Shown here piece by piece: positions 33,011 to 42,164 of a stretch of 64,000 nucleotides of DNA (positions are counted from its first letter, which is position 1; each line of letters starts with the position of its first letter). The position numbers and the translations under genes were made by a program. The stretch spans positions 149,476,473 to 149,540,472 of the forward strand of contig NC_134399.1 of NCBI RefSeq assembly GCF_050003625.1, read 5' to 3'. Source of the stretch: Haematobia irritans (lineage: Eukaryota; Arthropoda; Insecta; Diptera; Muscidae). The notes under the pieces were generated by a model, which did not search any database, was not told the origin of the DNA, and saw nothing but the letters and a program-made list of their open reading frames with translations.

Positions 33011-33127
33011 TAATTATATACGTATTTAATCGTCCTTTTTATACCCTCCATCATAGGATGGGGGTATATTAACGTTGTCATTCCGTTTGTAACACATCGA
33101 AATATTTCTCTAAGACCCCATAAAGTA

Positions 33128-33377
33128 CACGCAGAGAAGGAATATGATCACCTCAACCATGTTTCAAGAGCAAAATGTTATTTTTGGATGGTGACCATGT
33201 AACATGCTTATGGCAAAAATGTTCTTTTCTCGCCAAAAATAATATGTTTGCCGAAATCAGACACATGATCTTCAAGAAAATAACATGCTTGCGACAAACA
33301 TGTTACATGGTCACCATTCAAAAATAACATTTTGCTCTTGAAACATGGTTGAGGTGATCATATTCCTTCTCTGTGTG
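33128..33377. mobile_element. 250-bp palindromic MITE, TA duplication
   Basis: Ends CACGCAGAGAAGGAATA and TATTCCTTCTCTGTGTG. The first 79 bp and the reverse complement of the last 79 bp differ at only about two positions. TA flanks both ends (33126-33127, 33378-33379) inside AAAGTATATATATTC of the family-A element. A decayed relative lies at 50925-51065. Confidence 0.9.
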
Positions 33378-34674
33378 TATATATATTCTGGGTCGTGGTG
33401 AAATTCTGAGTCGATCTAAGCATGTCCGTCCGTCCGTCTGTTGAAATCACGCTAACTTCCGAACGAAACAAGCTATCGACTTGAAACTTGGCACAAGTAG
33501 TTGTTATCGATGTAGGTCGGATGGTATTGAAAATGGGCCATATAGGTCCACTTTTACGTATAGCCCCCATATAAAGGGACCCTCAGATTTGGCTTGTGGA
33601 GCCTCTAACAGAAGCATATTTCATCCGATCCGGCTGAAATTTAGTACATGGGTTGGTATATGGTCTCTAACAACCATGCAAAAATTGGTCCACATCGGTC
33701 CATAATTATATATAGCCCCCATATAAACCGATCCCCAGATTAGGCTTGCGGAGCCTAAAACAGAAGCAACTTTCATCCGATCCGGCTGAAATTTGGTTCA
33801 TCGTGTTGGTTTATGGTCCCTAACAACCATGCAAAAATTGGTCCACATCGGTCCATAATTATATATAGCCCCCATATAAACCGATCCCCCGATTTGGCTT
33901 GCGGAGCCTAAACGAGAAGCAAATTTCATCCGATCCGGCTGAAATTTGGTACATGGTGTTGGTATATGATCTCTAACAACCATGCAAAAATTGGTCCACA
34001 TCGGTCCATAATTATATATAACCCCATATAAACCGATCCCCAGATTTGGCTTGTGGAGCCTCTAAGATAAGCATATTTCATCCAATCCGGCTGAAATTTG
34101 GTACATGGTGTTGGTCTCTATATGGTCTCTAATAATCATTCAAAAATTGGTCCACATCGGTCCATAATTATATATAACCCCCATATAAACCGATCCCCAG
34201 ATTTGCCTTGCGGAGCCTCAAAGAGAAGCAAATTTCATCCGATCCGGCTGAAATTTGGTACATGATGTTGGTATATGGTCACTAACAACCATGCAAAAAT
34301 TGGTCCACATCGGTTCATAATTATATATAGCCCCCATATAAACCGATCCCCAGATTTGGCTTGCGAAGTCTCCAAGAGAAGCAAATTTCATCCAAGCCGG
34401 TTGTAATTTGGAACATGGTGTTAGTATATGATCTTTAACAACCGGGCCAGAATTGGTCTATATCGGTCCATAATTATATATAGCCCCCATATAAAACGTT
34501 CTCCAGATTTGACCTCCGGAGCCTCTTGGAGGAGGAAAATTCATCCGATCCGGTTCAAATTAGGAACGTGGTGTTAGTATATGGTCGCTAACAACCATAC
34601 CAAGATTGGTCCAATCACACAAAAATTGGTCCATATCGGTTCATAATCATGGTTGCCACTAGAGCCAAAAATAA

Positions 34675-35150
34675 TCTACCAAAATTTTATTTCTATAGAA
34701 AATTTTGTCAAAATGTTATTTCTATAGAAAGTTTTGTCAAAATTTTATTTTTAGAGAAAATTTTGTTAAAATTTTATTCGGTTCATAATAAAATTATCAT
34801 CATTTTCAAAATTTTATTTCTATAGAAAATTTTGTCAAAATTTTATTTCTATAGAAAATTTTGTTCAAATTTTATTCGGTTCATAATCATGGTTGCCACT
34901 CGAGCCACAAATAATCTACCAAGATTTTATTTCTGTAGAAAATTTTGTCAAAAGTTTATTTCTATAGAAAATTTTGTTAAAATTTTATTTCTGTAGAAAT
35001 TTTTGTCAAAATTTTCTTTCTATAGAATATTTTGTCAACATTTTTATTTCTATAGAAAATTTTGTGAAAATTTTATTTCTATAGAAAATTTTGTTAAAAT
35101 TTTATTTCTGTAGAAAATTTTGTCAAAATTTTATGTCTACTTTGTCAAAC
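34675..35150 (-). repeat. 29-bp satellite arrays in family A
   Basis: Two runs of the unit in the TATTTCTATAGAAAATTTTG orientation, about sixteen units in all, split by a copy of the GGTTGCCACTCGAGCC boundary. Confidence 0.9.
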
Positions 35151-35387
35151 TGAATTATATACGTATTGGATCGATCTTTTTTGATTTAATATATACCACG
35201 TATGGACTTACATACAATTTAGAAGATGGTGTTAGGAGGTTTTAAGATACCTTGCCATCGGCAAGCGTTACCGCAACTTAAGTAATTCGATTGTGGATGG
35301 CAGTGTTTAGAAGAAGTTTCTACGCAATCCATGATGGAGGGTACATAAGCTTCGGCCTGGCCGAACTAACGGCCGTATATACTTGTT

Positions 35388-36503
35388 AAGTTTGGTCCGA
35401 TGGTCGGACCAACCGGAATTTGGCCCATTTTGGTCCATTTTCATAAATTTGGTGAAATTTATGATTTTTATATTTTAAAAATCTATCACATATTCAATAA
35501 TATATATAAAAATATTGCCGTGAGCCAAAGATTTCATGTGCTTAAAGTACGACTGCGAATTTTGCTTAGCATAGAAGACGTATTTCTCTGAAATAAAGTT
35601 TTTTTCCTTGTCCAAAGTCTATAAACTTTTCAATGAAGTCGGTTTGTCCTTATAGATCGATTAGACATAGTGATTCGACATAAAATTGGGTATCCTAGGT
35701 TAGGTTAGGTGGCAGCCCGATGTATCAGGCTCACTTAGACTATTCAGTCCATTGTGATACCACATTGGTGAACTTCTCTCTTATCACTGAGTGCTGCCCG
35801 ATTCCATGTCAAGCTCAATGATAAGGGACCTCCTTTTTATAGCCGAGTCCGAACGGCGTTCCACATTGCAGTGAAACCACTTAGAGAAGCTTTGAAACCC
35901 TCAGAAATGTCACCAGCATAACTGAGGTGGGATAATCCACCGCTGAAAAATTTTTGGTGTTCGGTCGAAGCAGGAATCGAACCCACGACCTTGTGTATGC
36001 AAGGCGGGCATGCTAACCATTGCACCACGGTGGCTCCCGGTGGGTATCCTAACATGAAAGAAAATTTCGTTTTACTAAAGTCATTTTAATACTCCTGAAA
36101 AAATATTTAAAATTAATGAAATATTGTTGACGTTTTGCATCTTGACTTTAAAACTAAAAGCTTTTAAAAATAGGAGGTGGCTTTCAACACCTTATTTTAA
36201 AGACGTTTTTTACTTGAAACATAAAATAATTTTACTTGTAGTAAAAGAGAATTGTGACGTAAATGTGTCCTCACTTCTATTCTTGACTTTCAAATTCGAC
36301 CTTTTCAAAAAGTAAATTTTTTTCAAATTTAAATAAAAAAATTGAAAAGTATTTTACTTTTTTAATAAAAGCAATATGTACAACAATAAAATATTTTTTA
36401 ATGCATTTTTCTTCGAAATTGGAAATTTAGTCCACTGGAGGCAATTTTTGCCCGATTTTGGATAAATTTTGGTCCAAAATAAAATTTCGTAGTGGCAACG
36501 CTG
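35388..36503. mobile_element. hAT-type MITE (family F), left part lost, with nested MITE and SINE
   Basis: Its right end reads GTCCAAAATAAAATTTCG then TAGTGGCAACGCTG, matching the end of the complete copy at 39022-40080. Its left interior GGTCCGATGGTCGGACCAA starts directly after the family-A element, so the left terminus is lost. A family-H copy (about 35508-36340) and a SINE lie inside. Confidence 0.65.
35698..36040 (-). mobile_element. tRNA-derived SINE, complete, with target duplication
   Basis: Complete 343-bp copy. On the minus strand it starts CCGGGAGCCACCGTGGTGC, with A box TGGTGCAATGGTTAG and B box GGTTCGATTCC. The body has GGCTATAAAAAGGAGGTCCC and the tail CACCTAACCTAACC. An 11-bp duplication TGGGTATCCTA flanks it (35687-35697 and 36041-36051), showing target-primed insertion into a family-H MITE. 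Confidence 0.93.
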
Positions 36504-37210
36504 ATATTCGACTAATATGGGTGCCTGGCCATAGGAACATACCGGGGAACTGCGAAGCAGATGAGTTAGCAAGGCTAGGAACTACCTTACATATTCCAGG
36601 GGAACTAGAATATGTTAGTATGTCTCTCGCTTGCAGGTAGCTCTTACTGCATGAGAAGGCTCTCATGATAGCAAATGTTCGATGGTAGAAGGCTCTCATG
36701 ATAGCAAATGTTCGATGGAAGAAGGGTTGTTAACACCAAGCAAATATGGCCCCATTTAAATTTGATCCGCACACAAGATATGCTAGGGTTCTCAAGTCGT
36801 CAGATATCACTCCTGATATCTGCTATAACGGGTCGCTGCCTGATAAGCGAATTTGCAAAAACTATTGGTGCGAAGTATAATGATTACGGATGAGCTGTAA
36901 TGATGCGGAGGAAAAGGAATCAATTAAACACCTCTTGTGCCAGTGTCCTGCATTTTGTGTAAGGCGTAAGCGAATTTTAGGGGCATGCAGCTTTAGATTT
37001 CTGGTGGACCTGGAAAACGTTAACTTAAGCAGTCTGTTAATGTTTTTGGAACAATCTGGTTGGTTCAAAAAAAGAAAATAATAGAGAAGGTTCAGTGGTT
37101 AAAACTAGAAGTGCCCATATGTAATAGGTACTTTTAGTTAAATGTGGTATCACAATGGACTGAATAGTCTAAGTGAGCCTGATACATCGGGCTGCCACCT
37201 AGCCTAAACT
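36504..37210 (+). pseudogene. LINE fragment: RNase H end, zinc region and 3' tail
   Basis: It reads ADIRLIWVPGHRNIPGNCEA and DELARLGTTL (RNase H end). After a small internal tandem duplication (AGGCTCTCATGATAGCAAAT at about 36656 and 36690) comes a C-terminal region, RVVNTKQIWPHLNLIRTQDM and GRCLISEFAKTIGAKYND. A CCHC-like segment follows (C-x-D-AEEKESIKHLLCQCP), ending at SGWFKKRK and stops. The 3' tail at 37141-37210 is nearly identical to the SINE tail. Frames are broken near 36640-36700 and at 36893. Confidence 0.82.
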
Positions 37211-37658
37211 AAGTGGCTTTTAAACCTTGTAAAAAATTCAAATATTATCACATAATTGTCTTCCAAACAAACCTTTAAACCTTTAACGTTAAAGAAGAAT
37301 GCTTCGTGTACAACATTTTGAAGTATATCGGAGTTAAATTGATTACAAAAATGTGTCTACAGTCAGACAGACGGACATGGCAAAGTCGACTCAGGAATTT
37401 GTCGTCTCCATCTGGGTGTTGTAGCTACTTTGTTTTCTTATTTAGAATTTAAATTCAAATATTTTTATTTTGTAACAGATAGACATAGAAAATATTGTTA
37501 GTCAGTTAGTTGTCATAATTTTATTCACTCGAATCTGATTAGAATAAACAAAAAAATATTGGCTACAATTAAATACCTAACGGTCTACGAATCATTGGAC
37601 ACTCAGAAAACATAGGCCCTTGGCACCCACAGTGTTGTAAACATTTCATCTCAAATTA
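37211..37658. other. intergenic/intron with family B 3' remnant
   Basis: A remnant of a family-B 3' region is visible at about 37328-37440 (ATTACAAAAATGTGTCTACA, AGACAGACGGACATGG, CTCCATCTGGGTGTTG). The remainder shows nothing. Confidence 0.5.
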
Positions 37659-37835
37659 GAGTGAAACCTCTCCAACTTGGACACTCTGAAAACCGGACAC
37701 TTCTCAAATGTGAACAGTTGTCTAGGGACCTTTACTATATTAACACATTAAAATTAACCACTCATAAGTGTAAACATGCCAAATGTGGACAAAATTTAAG
37801 CAATGGTGAGTGTCCACCTTACAGTGGTTTCACTG
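37659..37835. mobile_element. possible pogo-type MITE
   Basis: Left AGTGAAACCTCTCCAACTTG and right GTGGTTTCACTG followed by TA. Inverted ends CAGTGAAACC resemble pogo/Tigger termini. The interior repeats TGGACACTC, CCGGACACTT and GAGTGTCCACC. The left TA is not preserved. Confidence 0.5.
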
Positions 37836-38705
37836 TATATCATTTTAAGACTCTAAAACTAACAGTGAAAGGGGGTAACCTAATTTAACTACTATAGACA
37901 TTTTCTTTAAAATATTTCATGTACTCTGAAATCCACCATAATATGTGAAGGGAATGTGCTGATATAGTAAAGTCAATTATTTTCTGAGCCAAATAATCAA
38001 ACGTCGATTAATCGCTTTTGAAGATTAAAAACAGTCGAGTTTTCTTTACCATGTGGCTATTTCTCATCCATTTCTAGGTGTTGGAAACATATGCACTTTA
38101 TTTTAATACTCTATTCCCCACAATAATTCTGGGTATAAACTAACCCCCATTTTAGAGACATCAACATTGCATAAAGATAACCTAATTTATTTTCTATTAC
38201 AATAAGAAATGCCAAATAAATATTTTTGTAATACGCAGAGGCTGAACTTAATCGTATGCAAGTAGCCCATTACCAAATTCTACAAATTCTTGTTTGGCCA
38301 ACCTATTCCAGGAGGAGGTGAGTAGACACTCATATATGTAAGTGACACGAATGAGCATGTGAAATATATGTGTATGTGGAGCATATATAGACATATGTAA
38401 CATTAATACAATTCCTTTGTTTCATTCCATACTCCTTGGATTTGACTGAATTAAAATGTCAACAATAAGGATATTTAGTAGAAGCTAATATTAAATTCAT
38501 TATGGATAACCACCAACAGCCTTTGTTATGATCCTTTCAATGTTCCTATAAATGTGGCCTCTTATAAATGTCGGTTAATGTTGTTGCGACAGGGTTCTAA
38601 GTATTTGTGTACTTAGCAGTAAATTACTTACAGTTGCATGTCTTCAACAGACATAAGTATGTACAAATACATTAGGATGGATCGTTGGAAAAGAGAATAT
38701 TATAA
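37836..38705. other. no gene; family B remnant
   Basis: About 38050-38140 is a decayed family-B 3' end (TTGGAAACATATGCACTTTA, ATACTCTATTCCCCACA, GGGTATA). The rest, including a TATGTGTATGTGGAGCATA stretch, is unclassified. Confidence 0.45.
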
Positions 38706-38890
38706 CCCAGCAAAAAAGGGCTTCCCAAAAAGTAGTTTGGATCCCCAATTTGTGATCCGGAAGTAGTGAAAACTGTGATCCAATTTGATCCAATGATTCA
38801 ATGATTTTTACATGGGTTTGTCAAAGGATGGAAGTACTCCGTTTTTGGATCCTTTCAATGGTTATGCCTTGGGAGTTCATTTGAGTGAAA
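38706..38890 (+). mobile_element. family G-like MITE fragment
   Basis: It starts CCCAGCAAAAAAGGGCTTCC and carries GGATCCTTTCAATGG. The right end is missing. The next 130 bp (38891-39021) show only AT-rich sequence. Confidence 0.5.
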
Positions 38891-39021
38891 AAATTAAAGA
38901 AAAAATAAACGAAAAAAAATGTTCCACCAATTTTAATTTTTATTTTTATCAATATTTTTTATTACTAGTTTATTTTATTATTATATAATTTTTCCAATTT
39001 GAAAAATGTTTGGGTGTTGAA

Positions 39022-40080
39022 CAGGGTTGCCATTTTGGTCCGATCTGACCAAAATTGGTCCAAAAAATTATAAATTTTATAATTTTTATCATTCCGATGG
39101 TCGGACCAAATGGAATTTGGTTGATTTTGATTCATTTTCGTTAAACCGGTATTTTTCAAAATAATTAGAAATACAAATTTGACAAAAAATTCTATAGAAA
39201 TAAAATTTTAACAATATTTTCTACAGAAATAAAATTTTGCACAGAAATAAATTAAAAAAAAGTGTATAGATACAAAATAATGCAAAAATTTTGTAAAAAT
39301 AAAAATAGAATTGTGCAATAACTTTCTATAGAAATAAAAGTTTGACAAATTTTCTATAGAAATAAAAGTTTGACAAATTTTCTATAGAAATATAAGTTTG
39401 ACAAAATTTGCTACAGAAATAAAGTTTTTTACTGAAATAAAGTTTTGGATACATTTACTATAGCAATGAAATTATGATAAAATTTCCTAATGAAATGAAA
39501 TTTTAATAAAATTTTCTATAGAAATAAAATTTGGAAAAAAAACTTCTAATTAACTAAAATTTTAACAAAGTTTTCTACAGAAATAAAACTTTGACAAAAA
39601 ATTCTATAGAAATAAATTTTTGACAACATTTTCAATAGAAATAAAATTGTGACAACATTTTCTATAGAAATTAAATTTTTACAATTTTTTTTTATAGAAA
39701 TAAAATGTTGACAAAGAATTCTTTAGAAATAAAATTTTGACAAAATTTTCTTTAATAGAAATAAGATTTTGACAAAATTTTCTATAGAAATAAAATTTTG
39801 ACAAAAAATTCTATAGAAATAAAATTTTGACAAAAAATTCTAGAAATAAAATTTTGACAAAAATTTCTATAGAAATAAAATTTTGACAAAATTTTCTATA
39901 GAAATAAATAGAAATAAAAATTTTGAATAGAAATAAAAATTTGACAAAAAATTCTATCGAAGTAAAATTTTGGAATATTTAACTTTTAAATGATATTAAT
40001 TTAATTTGGAAAAATTGTCCGCTGGTAGGAATTTTGGAAAAATTCTTGGTCCAAAATAAAAATTCATTGTAGCAACGCTG
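39022..40080. mobile_element. hAT-type MITE carrying a 29-bp satellite array
   Basis: 1059 bp with inverted ends CAGGGTTGCCA and TAGCAACGCTG. It is flanked by a perfect 8-bp duplication GTGTTGAA (39014-39021 and 40081-40088), as for hAT elements. Sub-terminal text contains GGTCCGATCTGACC and, near the other end, TTGGTCCAAAATAAA. The interior from 39165 to 39960 is the 29-bp satellite. No transposase, so it depends on a hAT enzyme elsewhere. Confidence 0.9.
39165..39960 (+). repeat. 29-bp satellite inside hAT MITE
   Basis: About twenty-seven units of the TTTTCTATAGAAATAAAATT type, with the usual drift and a few internal deletions (for example 39900-39925). Confidence 0.9.
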
Positions 40081-40147
40081 GTGTTGAACCTGGGTTCGGT
40101 GGCATCATAACAGAACGTCTTAACACCTCAGCAACAATTGGCTCGCC

Positions 40148-40703
40148 AAAAAAGAAGTGAAAATGTTTTTTTTCTTCTAGAGCCTGAAGTGGTGCAAAAT
40201 TGGCGCAGAAGCGATGACGTTAACATGGGCTTGTCATAGGACGGATGTCCACCATTTGTACAACCGTTGCACTAAATTTGCATCACTTCTTAATGTGTGG
40301 TCCGAATTCAATGTTTTGGATGTGAATTATAAAATTGTGTCACATTTTGACAAATAAATATTTTTTTATATTTTTTTATGATTTTTAATGCATTCTAACG
40401 CTTGTATAAAACGTTTGACCTCAAATATTTTCAAAAATTCGTAATTTTCTAGAATGGATTTAGATTTTTTTTTTCGACAAAATTTAAATAAATTGTACCA
40501 TTTTATTAATTCTTTCCCTCTTTTTAACCCATTTGAAACAAAAAAATTAAAATTTCTCATTAAAAATATGGAAAATAAATTAAGAAATTAAATCAAAAGA
40601 ACTTCCTGTGTAGTTAAAATAAAGAACATCTTTGGGAGGGCATTTTTGGAAGTGCTTTTATAGTTGTGCCTTTAGAAGAACTTCCAATTTTTTGCTGGGT
40701 TGT
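40148..40703 (-). mobile_element. family G MITE
   Basis: Reverse-orientation copy of the element at 15266-15820. The left part GGCTCGCCAAAAAAGAAGTG is a mutated end, and the right end is CCAATTTTTTGCTGGG. Internal match: GCATCACTTCTTAATGTG, TTTTGGATGTGAATTATAAA. Confidence 0.7.
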
Positions 40704-40705
40704 CC

Positions 40706-42007
40706 TAGGACGGATGTCCCCTATTTCAGCAGCCGTTGCACTGAATTTGCATCACTTATTAAGTTGTGATTCGAATTCAGTATTTTGGATGTGAATTAAA
40801 AAATTTTGTTGTATTTGGTCATATAAATAATTTTTATAATTTTTTACGATTTTTAATACATGTCTGAAACAATTGACCACAAAAATTTTCAATTTTTCTA
40901 AAATGGGTTTAGCATTTGTTTCGACAAAATTTGAATAATTTTTACCCTTTTATTAATTAAAAGAGTGAAAAGTACGCATAAAAAATATGAAAAAATCGAG
41001 TTATAAAAAATTTAAGTAAATTAATTATTTTAATTTAGTTGCTTTTAGTCGTTTTTTCCATATGTTCAATGAGAAATTTAATTTTTTTTGTTTCAAATAG
41101 ATTAAAAACAGACTAAGAAATTATAAAATGATACAAATTATTTCAATTTTGCCGAAAATCATGCTAAGTCCGTTTTAGAAAAATTGCGAATTTTTGAAAA
41201 TATTTCATGTCAAACGTTCCAGACAAGCGTTAGACTGCATTAACCCTTTCACTACCGATGTCCACTTAGAAGGATATTCGAAAAAGACGCCAAATTCTAT
41301 TTTCCCACTTAGTTTCGATTTATTTCTCAATTTTATTTTAAAGTAGAGGCTTTAATCTAAATAGGCTATAAATATTTTCAATATTGGTGAGCACTAAAAT
41401 GAATTTTTAAAAACTTCTTTAACAATAAACGAAAAATATGAAAATCTGAGAAAATTTTTCTACTGTATGTTTCTAATAAGTGGATACAAAAACTATAGCT
41501 TATACTTTTTCGGGTTCTTTTTTGTATTTTTTCTCACACTTTGAAAGATATTACAGGCCAAATAGCGCTTATTTTCGTAAGGCCATTGGGTCACAATACA
41601 AGAATCAAGTTTTCAGAACTAGCTCATATAGCTCTTGAAGTAATTGAGGTAGGTTTTCAAAATGACAATTTTTGTTCTACATGCTGTTAGTACACGTAAA
41701 AACAGAAGAAAAATAAAAATTTTTAACGCTATGTTTATTTCGGTAGTGAAAGGGTTAAAAATCATAAAAAAAATTAAAATTTACTTATTTGACAAAATAT
41801 CACAAAATGTCTTAATTCACATCCAAAACACTGCATTAGGATCAAACCTTAAGAAGTAATGCAAATTCAATGCAACGGCTGTTGAAATGCTGGACATCTG
41901 TCGTATGACATGTCCATGTTAAATTCATCGCTTCTGGGTCAACTTTGCACCACTTTCGGATCCAAAAATAACTTGTTCACCACATTCTTGGCAATGCTTT
42001 TTTGCTC
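40706..42007. mobile_element. inverted pair of partial family G MITEs
   Basis: 40706 to about 41040 reads like the family in reverse, and about 41040-42007 reads forward. The forward half shows ACATCCAAAACACTGCATTA and TTTTGCACCACTTTCGGATC-like text (TGCACCACTTTCGGATCC). The forward half is split by the MITE at 41244-41754 and ends CTTTTTTGCTCGAG. Confidence 0.6.
41244..41754. mobile_element. piggyBac-type MITE, TTAA duplication
   Basis: 511 bp with 15-bp perfect inverted ends CCCTTTCACTACCGA, flanked by TTAA on both sides (41240-41243, 41755-41758). Removing it restores the family-G text GACTGCATTAAAAATC. It has no transposase. CCC ends with TTAA targets are diagnostic for the piggyBac superfamily. 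Confidence 0.92.
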
Positions 42008-42164
42008 GAGTATTTTCTAAGACTGGTCCAAAAGAATTTCATTGGAAGTGGAAAAAAATTGATGGAGGATCCCGGGATGCACTTAAAAAAAAAATATTTG
42101 TGGAACAAAAAAAGTTGATTTGGCGTTTTGACGCTTCGTGTTCAATGGCGTTTGTGACTGGGTA
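42008..42164. repeat. unclassified repeat with GGATCCCGGGATGC
   Basis: It shares GGTCCAAAA...TTCATYGGAAGTG and GATGGAGGATCCCGGGATGC with 46318-46440. Both copies begin abruptly next to another element, so they are fragments of one unrecognised repeat. Confidence 0.6.

Larger units (their letters stand above)
30222..33039 (-). mobile_element. family A element, 5' truncated, with three nested insertions
   Basis: It starts with the terminal hairpin TATACCCACCACCATA/GGATGGGGG, split by a MITE (30238-30525). It then has the CCGTCCGTCCG microsatellite and about five 153-bp units. One minus-strand frame of 200 codons (30985-31587) is only repeat. The motif GGTTGCCACTCGAGCC follows, then a 29-bp array split by a Penelope-like element (31801-32880). 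It ends at ATATACGTATTTAATCG, missing the AACAAGT hairpin. The next family-A element abuts at 33040. Confidence 0.75.
33040..35387 (-). mobile_element. family A element, complete, reversed
   Basis: 3' hairpin TATACCCTCCATCATAGGATGG at the left; the CCGTCCGTCCG microsatellite; about seven 153-bp units; two 29-bp blocks separated by GGTTCATAATCATGGTTGCC (so the boundary block itself is duplicated). The 5' end is TTCGGCCTGGCCGAA, then CGGCCGTATATACTTGTT. A MITE sits inside (33128-33377). Confidence 0.8.
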
